64,000 bases of DNA from Symbiodinium microadriaticum (taxonomy: Eukaryota > Sar > Dinophyceae > Suessiales > Symbiodiniaceae). The stretch is from contig LSRX01000787.1 in the NCBI GenBank assembly GCA_001939145.1, positions 184,106 through 248,105 on the forward strand, read 5' to 3'. The notes below the pieces were generated by a model. That model did no database searches. It was given only the letters and a program-made list of their open reading frames with translations, and was not told where the DNA came from. The position numbers and the translations under genes were made by a program. Positions 55,199 to 64,000 of this stretch are shown piece by piece (position 1 is the stretch's first letter; the number at the start of each line of letters is the position of its first letter).

Positions 55199-55225
55199 AC
55201 TAGATTCACTAGATTCCACTAGATG
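55199..55225. repeat. Triplicated CACTAGATT
   Basis: Three consecutive copies of an 8-9 bp CACTAGATT-like unit, the second and third differing by a single insertion. Small direct repeat of unknown meaning. Confidence 0.7.
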
Positions 55226-55445
55226 CGCTCATGCGATGACACAGCCACATCTGCGCAGGTGTCAGCCTTCATTGCCACCCAGGAGACCTTTACCAACACA
55301 GCTCTCATGCGAAAGCTCCAGGGAGCCGTTCAATCGAATTCGAGCGAGCTGCCATGGAAAGGAAAATCGGTATGGTCAGCTTGCTGATGGCGACAACTTC
55401 TTTCATGACCTGGAGATGCAAACGGATTGGCAGCCGATCTGCATC

Positions 55446-56126
55446 TCAGAAAGGTGCTGCGCCACTGGCAAGACTGTTTTGCTCTGCGGCACATTGCGGC
55501 ACATTACTCACTAGCCGGTACTCATATAAACGACAACTGCCGGGGGGTGGGGTCACTAGGGGTGGAGAAACTTGCAGCACAGAGGCACGAAGCTGCAGGC
55601 CCTGCCAATGAGTTCCGCACGGCATTGTGTTCCCGATGCTCTTCGAGGAGGACTTCGCGTCCGCTTGGAGCGACGGCCATTCCAGCAGCCCTTCCCAAGA
55701 CAGACAGAGCGAGTTGCAAAGTGCCGCGAGGTCCATGCTGTCAAAGCTGCAGGCCTTGTTGCAGATGAGCTGCAATGAGGTGCGCCGGAATGCTGGATGA
55801 CTCACAAGTTCACGCTTTGCTTGCTTTCCCGATTGATACATCTTTCCAGCTTCAGCTCTGAGGTAAGGGTCTACTGCAAACACCGTGGCGTGTGACATGT
55901 GGATGTCAGTTCCAGGCAAGAAATACCTGCGCAGTGCTCGAGCGATAGCTTTGGCCGAGCATACGAAAACCACAAACAAGGCTCGGAGGTGCTGGGTGAA
56001 CGTTTGACACCTGCGCTGAAAGGTGCACGTAATGTACATGTTGGCGCTTCGCGCGAAACGTCGACTGAAAGTCCAGCGCATGTCAATTAAGACATGTGGG
56101 AACGCAGCGGCTGTCACTGCTGCCAT
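55446..56126 (-). CDS. Hypothetical protein, long open frame
   Basis: A 226-codon - strand frame from ATG 56126. The N-terminal half has FTQHLRALFVVFVCSAKAIA, then RALRRYFLPGTDIHMSHATV and FAVDPYLRAEAGKMYQSGKQ; the middle has DLAALCNSLCLSWEGLLEWP. It looks like globular, largely helical protein through about residue 185 and turns lower quality near the end, where an intron donor may lie. No domain recognised. It is consistent with the - orientation of its neighbours. Confidence 0.55.
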   Translation of the reverse strand: MAAVTAAAFPHVLIDMRWTFSRRFARSANMYITCTFQRRCQTFTQHLRALFVVFVCSAKAIARALRRYFLPGTDIHMSHATVFAVDPYLRAEAGKMYQSGKQAKRELVSHPAFRRTSLQLICNKACSFDSMDLAALCNSLCLSWEGLLEWPSLQADAKSSSKSIGNTMPCGTHWQGLQLRASVLQVSPPLVTPPPGSCRLYEYRLVSNVPQCAAEQNSLASGAAPF

Positions 56127-56465
56127 GTTGCATTAACTGCAAGCTGCGGAGATCACTGAACGATCCAGCAGCCAATTTCATTTTCATTAACACTGATCTG
56201 ACACCCGACAGGCTCGTCATGGCTCCTCCCTGCTTCTCACCCTTAGAATTGGCGGCGTGAAACGCCGAAGGGTCTCAAGCCTGTCGGGTGTCGGGCCTTT
56301 CGGAAGATGGCGTGCCGTCTCCATCCCGCAGGCGGCGCACCCGCTCGGGAACCAAGGCCTCGCAAGCGAAGCAACGAAAGTGAAATCAAGTGAATATGGC
56401 ACTTTCGTATGTCTGGAGGCCTCCAGTGCCTGGCATTGTCCAAGTAGTCGACCATAGCGCATGCC

Positions 56466-56684
56466 TTGCTGGAGTGCGGGGCGGGCTTCATGGGAGTCCT
56501 GAGCTCCTGGCGGAGCTATCTCAGCTGCCGACCCAAGCGATGCAAAGAGGAAGCCATGAGGGCCATCTCCCGGGAGTGCATGGCCTCTTACCATACTCTG
56601 GCCTACCGCGGCGATGGTGCAGCAGGTCCGGCCTCCGCCTGGCTGGCTGCGGCTTCCCGGTGCTCCAGCCTGAGACGGCTTTAA
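56466..56684 (+). CDS. Possible + strand exon, strand uncertain
   Basis: The + frame contains LSSWRSYLSCRPKRCKEEAM and SRECMASYHTLAYRGDGAAG, then ASAWLAAASRCSSLRRL to a stop. It looks coding, but two other + frames and a - frame are also open in this GC-rich stretch, and neighbours are on -. Low confidence. Confidence 0.25.
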   Translation: MLECGAGFMGVLSSWRSYLSCRPKRCKEEAMRAISRECMASYHTLAYRGDGAAGPASAWLAAASRCSSLRRL

Positions 56685-56919
56685 TGGCTAAGGCACTGGG
56701 CCGTGCGATGCCCTGTGATGCCCTCATGCTCCGTGAAGGCTCTGTGCTACCGGCTCCTGCTCACGGAGCCGTATCTGTTCCTCGAGCAGCTCGGCCTCAG
56801 GGCTCGTTGACCGACCGACGGAAGCTGGGGACTGCAGCTCAGATTCCCACACTGGGACCCTGCAGCGAGAGGGATCCGCGTGACAGCCTCGTTCGTGTGC
56901 CCGGTTGGTGGTAGAACAG

Positions 56920-57560
56920 GAGAACAGGAGAACAGTGGAACACAGATGAACACAGGTCCACTGAGTTCAACTTCAACAGCTCCTGTTATGCGCAGGCCAA
57001 CTCCCAACTAACCTTAGGCCGGCGGCCTGGGTATGGACTCTCCAAGCGGCCGCGACTTTTTTGAAGCCTGTCAAGTCTGCAAGCACATAATCGCACAGAA
57101 GCCGTGCAGACAAGGTCTCGCATGCGTTCTTTCGTGCTCCATGTTGAGACTACCTGCCTTCAAAGCCACACTGAGACTGCAAAGCACAATTTTCTGTGGA
57201 AGGTCCTGGCGCTGATTGGGCGGCAGCCTTTGGCCGCATGGTTTCTGCTCCGTCACTGCAGTGACGCGTCGTTAACAGCCTCGATGCATCGTTTTGATGC
57301 CTCAAGGACAATCGCAGGAAAGCCTGTCCGCTCCGGCAGATGCTGATTCTGATTCTGATGAAGAGGCAGAACGACGAATCGTTGTATAAGTACGTGCTTT
57401 ACCTTCCAGATTGTCAAACACCATGCCTTATCATACTTGACTACTTTCTGAGCAATCGGTCACACTGCGAGGACATTAACCGTGCCAGGTGGCTGGCCAG
57501 CCGGCTTGTGGGCACCAATGGCCTGGTCATGCCTGGCCTAGACTGCAAGATTCCCGGCTT
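56920..57560. other. Intergenic, 3' side of the 442-residue gene
   Basis: No exon supported; a short direct repeat of GGAGAACA units is at 56917-56937. Frames on both strands are short. Confidence 0.4.
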
Positions 57561-57565
57561 GTGTC

Positions 57566-58894
57566 TCATCTCTCCCGCTTAATGGATCTGCCGGACGATG
57601 TCCTTGAAGCCTCCGACAAGGCCTGGCTGCCCTTGCTGCATTGCCGGGCGATGGCTCGAGCAAAATCAACCAATTCTGCGTGCCCGTCCGTCAGAGGGTT
57701 CTCCAGCATAGTTTTCAAGGTCTCTGCCGAGGGTCGTTCTGCTCGGTCACTCAAGTCCAGGCTGGCCGCGGAGCCAGACGGCGATGGGGGGCGATCCAAC
57801 GACATCACTGCTTGAAGGACCTGCAACTTTGAAGCTTCGCCAGCTTCGGACAAAGCTCTCCTTGCAACTGGGCTTGGTGCTTGCGGAAGCTCCTCGTTGT
57901 GGGTGCGAGCACTTGCCTTATCGACAGCTTCGGAAACACCCTGTTGAAAGGCTGATGGTGTCAGCACCTCCGCAGCCGGCTCACCGTGCTCACCAGCCTC
58001 CTTGGCAGTGTCTAGCGAGGCATCCTGGGGTACTTTTGGGACTCGTGCAAGCTGCGCAGCCAGCACCAACAATCTCCAAGCCAGGTGAAGGCACCATAGC
58101 CTCGCAAGGAGGGACCACGCTGCAGAAATAGCAACCAACTTGCAGATCACGAACAGTGCGCCCAAGACGATGTCGTCGATCGAAACCGTGACGTCAGAGC
58201 ATGCCAGCGCACAACGCAGGTGAAGATCCCATCGCGTGTCTGGAACCTGTCTCCACGAGCTGGACTGACAGCGGTCCTCCAGATCCCAGCGGCAGCTCTG
58301 AAGAGCTCTCTGAAAGCCTGGTGCATCCATCCCGAGCCCTGCACTGACATGTCGCACCGCCTCCGTCAGCGCAGCTGAGCAGGCGAGGGCATGCCACAGG
58401 GCAGAAAGGGCAAAGAACCGCGCCCAAGCCTGACGCTTCAGGCGACAGCAGCACACGCGGCTACGCACTGGCAAGCAATGGGATGCCGGTGCCCGGAGCA
58501 GCTGAAGGGTCGCTAGGCCCGACGGCCCGAAGGCGAGCGATGGGAGCAGAAGCAGCACCGCGCTGGGACTGAGGATCTGCAAGATAAGCTCGTACAGCAA
58601 GACCCAGTCTGTTCCGTCCATCATCATCCACACGATCAAAACAGTTGCCAGTGTGTAGACAGCCATCTCGACCGCTTGCATCAACAAAGCCACTCTGCAC
58701 AAACTCCGGGCCGTACTTCCGAAGCTCCAGGGCCTTCTTCCTCCGAAGATCATGTCCCACAGCAGGCAGCGCAGGATCAGCATCAGCATCCACGCGGCTG
58801 CCGGAAGGCAAATGCAAAGAATGCTAGCGATTTCCTCCACTTCCTGAAGCATCTGAAGGGATTCCAGGTTCCTGAGAGGGACACACTCTTCCAA
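57566..58894 (-). CDS. Multi-pass membrane protein of unknown function, intronless
   Basis: An uninterrupted 442-codon - strand frame, the longest clean single-exon frame on this arm. After a short N-terminus (MEECVPLRNLESLQMLQEVE) there are about six or seven hydrophobic segments: around residues 24-48, 66-92, 98-125, 160-182 and two or three between 238 and 290 (LGALFVICKLVAISAAWSLL, CLHLAWRLLVLAAQLA). Residues 300-442 are hydrophilic, Ser/Ala/Glu rich, with SEAGEASKLQVLQAVMSLDR and RPSAETLKTMLENPLTDG, presumably cytosolic. A Cys/Arg cluster (RSRVCCCRLKR) lies near residue 150. No known family is recognised. The high G+C at third positions and lack of introns contrast with BBS1; retroposition of a processed message is one explanation. 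Confidence 0.8.
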   Translation of the reverse strand: MEECVPLRNLESLQMLQEVEEIASILCICLPAAAWMLMLILRCLLWDMIFGGRRPWSFGSTARSLCRVALLMQAVEMAVYTLATVLIVWMMMDGTDWVLLYELILQILSPSAVLLLLPSLAFGPSGLATLQLLRAPASHCLPVRSRVCCCRLKRQAWARFFALSALWHALACSAALTEAVRHVSAGLGMDAPGFQRALQSCRWDLEDRCQSSSWRQVPDTRWDLHLRCALACSDVTVSIDDIVLGALFVICKLVAISAAWSLLARLWCLHLAWRLLVLAAQLARVPKVPQDASLDTAKEAGEHGEPAAEVLTPSAFQQGVSEAVDKASARTHNEELPQAPSPVARRALSEAGEASKLQVLQAVMSLDRPPSPSGSAASLDLSDRAERPSAETLKTMLENPLTDGHAELVDFARAIARQCSKGSQALSEASRTSSGRSIKRER

Positions 58895-59086
58895 CGCAAC
58901 ACATATCAGCCAGGCGAGGTGTCAAAAGCGCCAAGTGCAGAAGATGCTTTCTTTTGTCAAGCGTGGGTCCTGTCTGGCCCGAGAGTTGGCACTGTCTCCA
59001 GGATCCAGCCAGGAAGGCGGTGGCTATTGATGATGTAGGGTTCCTTGACAGTGATGTGACCTCTAGACACTACTCCTGCCTTTCAT

Positions 59087-60330
59087 TCAAACTTGCAGCG
59101 ACACCTTGGGCAGGGTAACTTGCAAACTTGGCAGCCAGTCCTCGGTCTGCAAGTATGCATGGATTGCGGGCCCTCCTAAGGTGTTCATTTCGGTTGCATC
59201 CCGGATGCTGTGCCAAAGAATTCCGTGTCCGCCCGAATGTTGAAGAGAGTTGGGTGTGCTTGGAGCCTCTGAAGTCCTGGCTGATGTGCGCATGAGAACC
59301 TTGGAAATGTGAAGAACCCATTTCCCGCTCCTTCAGATAACCAAAGCGCTTCTCGCGGCAGTCCGCTTGGCGAGTGCCATTCGGAGCTGGGGACCTGTCT
59401 GATATCTCTGTGGATGGCCGAGCACCACTGCAGGCGCTGCAGGCAAGTGGCCGTTAGACCAGACTCCCGGCCAAAGGCGTTGAACAAGGAAAGCAAATCT
59501 GTGCGAAGCAGTTCCGCGTCTGTGCCACGACCGGGAATTGCTTCCTGAGCACGGAACCAGATTCATGCTGGACAAGGGGATCTGGACGCAACTGCTGAGG
59601 AAGCTTCCAGAAATAGCTCCAGCAGCTGGGGTTCGCCCGATCCCTCACCTAAGCAATGCTCTCACGATTGCTCTACGGTGAACCTCCCTGTAATCCTCGA
59701 GTCTTGCACGCAAGCAGAGGAAACTATGCGTTCGGCGGAAGTCAGCCGCCATTCCAGCCAAGCGAAGACGGTCACCTGATCGCGATATCCGGCCGTTACA
59801 CCTGGGCAGGGCCAGTAGAGCCAGTTCTCTCAAAAGGTGGATCTTGCAGCGAAGAAGCTCTGCCCAGGATTGGTTCGGCAGGAGAGCTGGAAGCTCCAGT
59901 GGCAGAGCTGGTGAGCACAGGGATGCCTGCAAACGATTCCAAAGGTGCGGAAAAGGGCACAGAACCCTCAGCGGCCCTATGCCGATCCTGCAAGCTGAAC
60001 AGTATCAACGGCCAGACGCTCTTGGTGATCAGGGTTGCGAAATCCACGCGCTCGCAGGGCAGAAGCAATGCACCCGTTCTGCTCCTGCTCTGTAACTCCA
60101 AAGAAGGATTCATCTCGTCTCAAGCACGAGCGCCTGCCGGAGCAGATGTCCACCTCGTAAACTGACGCAGGGATCCAGGACCTCTCGCAGCGTGCAGCAC
60201 TCGGTGACTCGATTCGACGGTCCACCTTCGCTCTAAGAAAATGTACGAAGTGCTTACAGTGAGGTTCGACCAGGCACACGCGGAGCTGGAAGAGTACCGC
60301 CCGGACGGCGCTCTCGAGTTGCATCCAGGT
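59087..60330 (-). CDS. Probable multi-exon gene, unknown protein
   Basis: On - an exon around 59932-59650 contains HLLRELALLALPRCNGRISR or, in another frame, QVTVFAWLEWRLTSAERI followed by a GT donor. An exon at about 59545-59398 reads GTDAELLRTDLLSLFNAFGR and TATCLQRLQWCSAIHRDIRQ with a CAG|GTCCCC donor. The last exon, starting AG|G near 59181, reads GPAIHAYLQTEDWLPSLQVT and ends LPKVSLQV with a TGA at 59087. The segment LTSAERI resembles the MTSxERV motif of ABCC transporters, but no ATP-binding motifs were found, so this is not named. Confidence 0.45.
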
Positions 60331-60748
60331 CCCTCGAGACCAGGATGCATTGCATGATGCGCGAAGCTAGGCTACAAGAACGACTCAGCACGAAGGCCGC
60401 AGCAATGGGATCACACTGCCTCCAGGCGATTCGGGCGAGGTGTCACCCAAGCATAGTGGCAGCACATCTGCCCAGCGACCATCAATACCTAGAACAAAAC
60501 ACAAAACACAAAAGCCAAAGGCCCACTGAGACACTGCAGCTTGGGCTGGAACAGGCGAAGGCTCCATGTTCTTGGATCTCGCTACCTTCATGCGATCGCT
60601 GCGATCACGTGGCCGCAGCAAGCGACAGAGCAGCATTCGGAGCCTTCTGAGCAGCGCCAGTCTGGAGCTTTGCACAAGCTGCTGCTGCTTGTTCCGTTGC
60701 AGGCCTTGCGGCGCTTGCGCGGGGTGCAACAGAAAGCGACTGAGAGTA

Positions 60749-61222
60749 TTATTTTGAAGATCGCACAGCTCGCCTCTGCCTCTCCCCCAAGATCGCCACA
60801 GTCCCAACGGTGACAACCAAAGTGCCTGCACACCCCCTAGCGGCTCGAGCATGGTTGGCGTTTGTCTTCAGCTCCCTTCTTAGAGCCTCCAGAGCTGTGG
60901 CGGGCGCTCCGAGCAAGGCGCGCCCTGACCAAGAATCCCCGGCACCTCGGCTCAGAGCCACTTCCAGAGAAAAGCCTCCCGTGAATACCTCGGTTAAGCC
61001 CCTGAATCATTCGATGAAGCTGCGTTGAAGAAAAGCACCGCAAGCATCATCCATGACTCTTTTCAGCGACTTGTGTCCGTGGGCCAGCAGGAGTGTGAGT
61101 TCACGGCTCCATGACCAACTCGGCACTGCAGATGTGCACTCGAAGAACAGCTGTCCCGACACTGTCACGAATTCAGCTTTACCTACAGTATCAAGCTTTT
61201 CGCTCAACACTGATTGTCTCAA
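60749..61222 (-). CDS. Probable gene exons, unknown protein
   Basis: On - the frame 61215-61007 reads VLSEKLDTVGKAEFVTVSGQ, then PSWSWSRELTLLLAHGHKSL and KRVMDDACGAFLQRSF, stopping at 61007. A second frame (60961-60749) contains ATALEALRRELKTNANHARA and GCAGTLVVTVGTVAILGERQ. Both look coding. The stop between them suggests two genes or an undetected splice. A third - frame further on (60600-60450) contains VSQWAFGFCVLCFVLGIDG, a likely membrane helix. Confidence 0.45.
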
Positions 61223-61318
61223 GCATAACTTCTTCCAGAGTGTGCTGCCACTAGTTTGCTTGAGACGGCCGCAGAAGACTGAGGCTGTGGATCAGCTTTA
61301 GAAAAGCCGAAAGTGTGT

Positions 61319-61332
61319 GGGGGGGGGGGGCA
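61319..61332. repeat. Poly-G run
   Basis: A homopolymer of about 12 G in a non-coding stretch between two - strand coding blocks; likely variable in length. Confidence 0.8.
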
Positions 61333-61785
61333 GTTCTGCCTGAATGGTCGTGCATCTAGCAGGCTGTTTGACAAGCGATTCCTTGGACGAACTTTTGATT
61401 GAACGTTTGAGTTGTGAGGGGAGGTGCATGCTACAAGTGTAAGGGCTTTGCAAGCTTCAAAGCTTCTGATGCGCAAATCAGCTCTGGAGCCAGCCTTGCT
61501 CTTCACCTTCTCGGCGGCCTCGCAGATTCACACTATCACGGATCAGGGAGCCAGACAAGATTTGAGCATGATGCAACCTGCAACAATGGGTAGCATGTGG
61601 TTAGGGGTCAGAACTAACCGCAGCCGCGAACCGAAGCCAATTGAGACAACAAAAATTGCATCTGTTTCAATCTCTGCTTGCAGTCATTTTGGCAAGCAGT
61701 TTCCCTGAAGGGTTCTCATGAAAGCTGCAGTATAGGCATGTGGCTGCTTAGCAGAGGCTGCATCGCTGCGGCTATTCGGTTGCGA

Positions 61786-62199
61786 CTAGCAGATCCAGCC
61801 TGCAAGGCATCCACAGGAAGCGCTGTCCCTGTCGCGCCTGTCGTGCCTGTGTCCTGGCACGGGACTTTGCAGACAGCGTTTAAAGAAGGCACGAAGGAGA
61901 CGAAGGCAGGTGCCTTGGCGGAACCACGAGCGGAGGCCTCCCTCAAGCGCTGCACGCGTGAGCGGGCCAGAATTCCACCTTGAACGGCATCCCATGCGGC
62001 ACGGCCGTGGCCCCGGCACGAGGCCCTGACGCTCGACGGCCTGCAGCTTGATGGCAGCCGCCTCGCGCTCCTTGCAGGGGAAGAGGCACAGCCAAGCCCA
62101 AAATCTCTCCGGCATTCTCCGGATCCTCTCGTCGGGCAGGGGGTAAAGGAAAGCGCGGCCGCTCGTAACTGGGATCCTTGCAATATATGAGTTCAGCAC
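61786..62199 (-). CDS. Probable exon(s), unknown protein
   Basis: On - the frame from 62199 reads NSYIARIPVTSGRAFLYPLP, then DERIRRMPERFWAWLCLFPC and KEREAAAIKLQAVERQGLVP. The first 70 residues are protein-like; the rest is Arg/Cys rich and probably intron after a CAG|GG site near 62040. No family recognised. Two other - frames overlap but are poorer. Confidence 0.45.
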   Translation of the reverse strand: MLNSYIARIPVTSGRAFLYPLPDERIRRMPERFWAWLCLFPCKEREAAAIKLQAVERQGLVPGPRPCRMGCRSRWNSGPLTRAALEGGLRSWFRQGTCLRLLRAFFKRCLQSPVPGHRHDRRDRDSASCGCLAGWIC

Positions 62200-62239
62200 A
62201 GCATAGCACGGCGTTGTGCGCTTGATGCATGATCTACGG

Positions 62240-62720
62240 CTGCAGCCTGATTCCGTTCGGTAGACTGCGACTGTCGCATGGAGGTAAGTCTCGACCTTGC
62301 CATAATTCCACCTCAGAGCTCAGAGATTTCGAAGTTCAATCCAACTAAGCGCTGCAAGCACTGACTTTAGGGAGGCACGTTGTCGCGCCTGAAGCCTTGT
62401 GGCCGCGGCATCTTTGACCTTATCTCAGTCATGCTGCAATGTCCAAAACAGCGTTCTCGTCCTAGCGTTCATCCCCAGACGAGACTTTGAAGCGGACAGC
62501 CCTGTTGCCCGTGGCAACACGCGATCGCTTCACCTTGAAAAGAGTGCTACAAGAGGCTGCAAGCTCCAAGGAAATGCTGACTTCTCCAGGCTCCAGCCAT
62601 GGCAGAGAAGTCCGCCTTCTCCGCCTCCCGTTTCCATGCCCACACCTACCCTAAACCACAAAACTCCGAAACATATAACCCGGCCAAATTCATCTCAAAG
62701 CGAAGCCACTGCCACGGCTT
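62240..62720. other. No gene seen
   Basis: The + frame 62399-62812 is Pro/Ser/Thr rich and antisense to a better - frame at its right end. Nothing else is supported. Confidence 0.35.
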
Positions 62721-62725
62721 CAGCG

Positions 62726-63458
62726 TTGCCTCTGGAGGTCGATCCAGGTGACCCACCGCTTCCTCGCGAATTCGTTCTTGCGCTGACTCGGTTCGTCGTG
62801 GGCTTCACTTAGTGCCTTCTCTGCGACGGCTGCTTCAGCTTTGGAAGCCGCTGCGCGCAGCTCTTCCTGCGGGCGTCTCAATCTCCGGAATCTCTTCCAA
62901 TGATGACACCACGCAGAAAGCGAAACTGAGTGGCGGCTCTGCTAAAAATTGGTACATGACCATCACGAATGCAAACCAGTGCCAGGCTACGTTTTCGTAC
63001 GCTCTCGTACTCCCGGCACCTGTAGAACCTCACACTCGGTCTCACAAGCTGCCGTTCGCCTAGGCCAAAAGCACTGCATGCGCAGGCTGCTGGCTGTGTA
63101 CCAGAGTAGCTGGAGACCCACACAATGATAACGTGATATATCATGCTTCGAAACTCCACCCAGCGCGAATGGAAACAACAAGCCCTGCTCTGAGTGCTTG
63201 GCGCTCTCCGCGATTCGACAAGCTCCTTCCATGCTCAAGGTTTCGTCGACGTGGTGCCGTGTCCGTTGCTATTGATCAATGACTGGCCTAGCCTCTTGGC
63301 AGCGCAGTTCTGCCTCGGCGCGCTGCATCTCCTCATGGATACGCCTCGGCGGCCAGCTGGACTCTGCTGACAAGCTGCTTTCTGGAACGTGCCCAATGGA
63401 GCTCCCTGCTTCCTCCCAGCAGTTCAAGACTTCGCTGAGCACACCACGAGACGTCGCC
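62726..63458 (-). CDS. Probable coiled-coil protein, C-terminal exons
   Basis: On - an exon beginning AG|G at about 63458 reads VLSEVLNCWEEAGSSIGHVP, then PPRRIHEEMQRAEAELRCQE with a GAG|GC donor near 63298. A middle block near 63230-63180 contains EGACRIAESAKHSEQ. The last exon (about 62875-62726) reads RPQEELRAAASKAEAAVAEK and ALSEAHDEPSQRKNEFARKR to a TGA at 62726. The Ala/Glu/Lys/Arg pattern predicts an alpha-helical coiled coil. The joins are tentative. It is the first gene of the - arm visible before the triplet array at the window end. Confidence 0.5.
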
Positions 63459-63727
63459 TGAGTTCAGGCGCCATTGAAAGGAACGCAAAGGCATGCAAGG
63501 GCAACTCAGCCTCCAGTAGTTACGAGCTTCTGAGACAAGTGCCGTTGTCCGAGGGCACGCCTACGGTTTCTGCCTGCCAACACGAATTAGCGGGCTGAGT
63601 GAATTCAGCCGAAATCGCGAATCGGTGCAATCCGTTAATCCATGCTTTGTACTTTACTGCAACTAGCGCCTTCTTGTAAGAAATTATTTTCGGAGCTCTG
63701 GCTCAGGCCTGAAGTCTGTGGCTTTGG

Positions 63728-63728
63728 G

Positions 63729-63768
<40 letters not shown>

Positions 63769-63854
63769 ATGATGTAGTAGTAGTAGATGTAGTAGTAGTA
63801 GTAGTAGTAGTAGTACTACTACTACTCCTCCTCCTCCTCCTCCTCCTCCTACTA

Positions 63855-63916
<62 letters not shown>

Positions 63917-64000
63917 ACTGCTACTGCTACTGCTACTGCTACTGCTACTGCTACTGCTACTGCTACTGCTACTGCTACTGCTACTGCTACTGCTACTGCT
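63728..64000. repeat. Compound trinucleotide array at the window edge
   Basis: Blocks in order: (GTA)n with two GATGTA interruptions (63729-63811), an abrupt switch to (CTA)n, (CTC)n (63828-63849), (CTA)n, (CTG)n of about 15 units (63871-63915), then (CTACTG)n to 64000 and beyond. The GTA block followed by TAC forms a perfect inverted repeat. The unit set is the same as in the array at 29.1-29.5 kb. Confidence 0.95.

Noticed and set aside
59700-59850. ABCC transporter assignment from the segment LTSAERI
   Set aside because: No Walker A, LSGGQ or Walker B motif was found in the neighbouring - strand frames, so one short motif is not enough.

Overview
The window looks like nuclear DNA of a dinoflagellate, most likely a symbiodiniacean. 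Coding DNA is about 50% G+C. Recognisable eukaryotic proteins are split into many short exons. Introns start with GC, GT or GA, end in AG, and exon joins are mostly AG|G. No bacterial operons, rRNA or tRNA genes are visible. Because most exons are only 15-100 bp, the long open frames are often antisense or intron shadows; genes were found by joining short frames that match known families and keep codon phase.

Layout: 1-7.2 kb holds a small + strand exon chain (1466-2041) and two - strand exon groups (4552-5555, 6346-6930). From about 7.25 to 47.8 kb nearly all recognised genes are on +: BBS1 (BBSome), a bubblegum-type long-chain acyl-CoA synthetase (ACSBG), a choline-transporter-like protein (CTL/PNS1), a methyltransferase-like fragment, dynactin p25 (DCTN5), a pepsin-type aspartic protease with both catalytic DTG sites, a FAM151/menorin protein and a RING-H2 E3 ligase. 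Several unnamed exons lie between them. One likely - strand gene (16.3-19.4 kb) interrupts the array. From about 48.5-50 kb to the right end the best-supported coding exons are on -: several multi-pass membrane proteins, including an intronless 442-residue one, and coiled-coil or unknown proteins.

Between the + and - arrays lies a 1.2 kb extremely AT-rich, gene-free island (48.9-50.1 kb) whose strand skew flips in the middle. Convergent gene arrays around a low-GC dip resemble the chromatin-domain (dinoTAD) boundaries known from Symbiodiniaceae; this is the most interesting structure here. Compound trinucleotide arrays occur at 29.1-29.5 kb and 63.7-64.0 kb, a degenerate C-rich minisatellite in the protease gene, and a short interstitial telomere-like tract at 24.4 kb.

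The genes are functionally unrelated (cilia, lipid activation, transport, dynein motor, proteolysis, ubiquitin), as expected for dinoflagellate gene arrays that share direction rather than pathway. Exon limits are hand-derived from sequence and phase, without transcript data.
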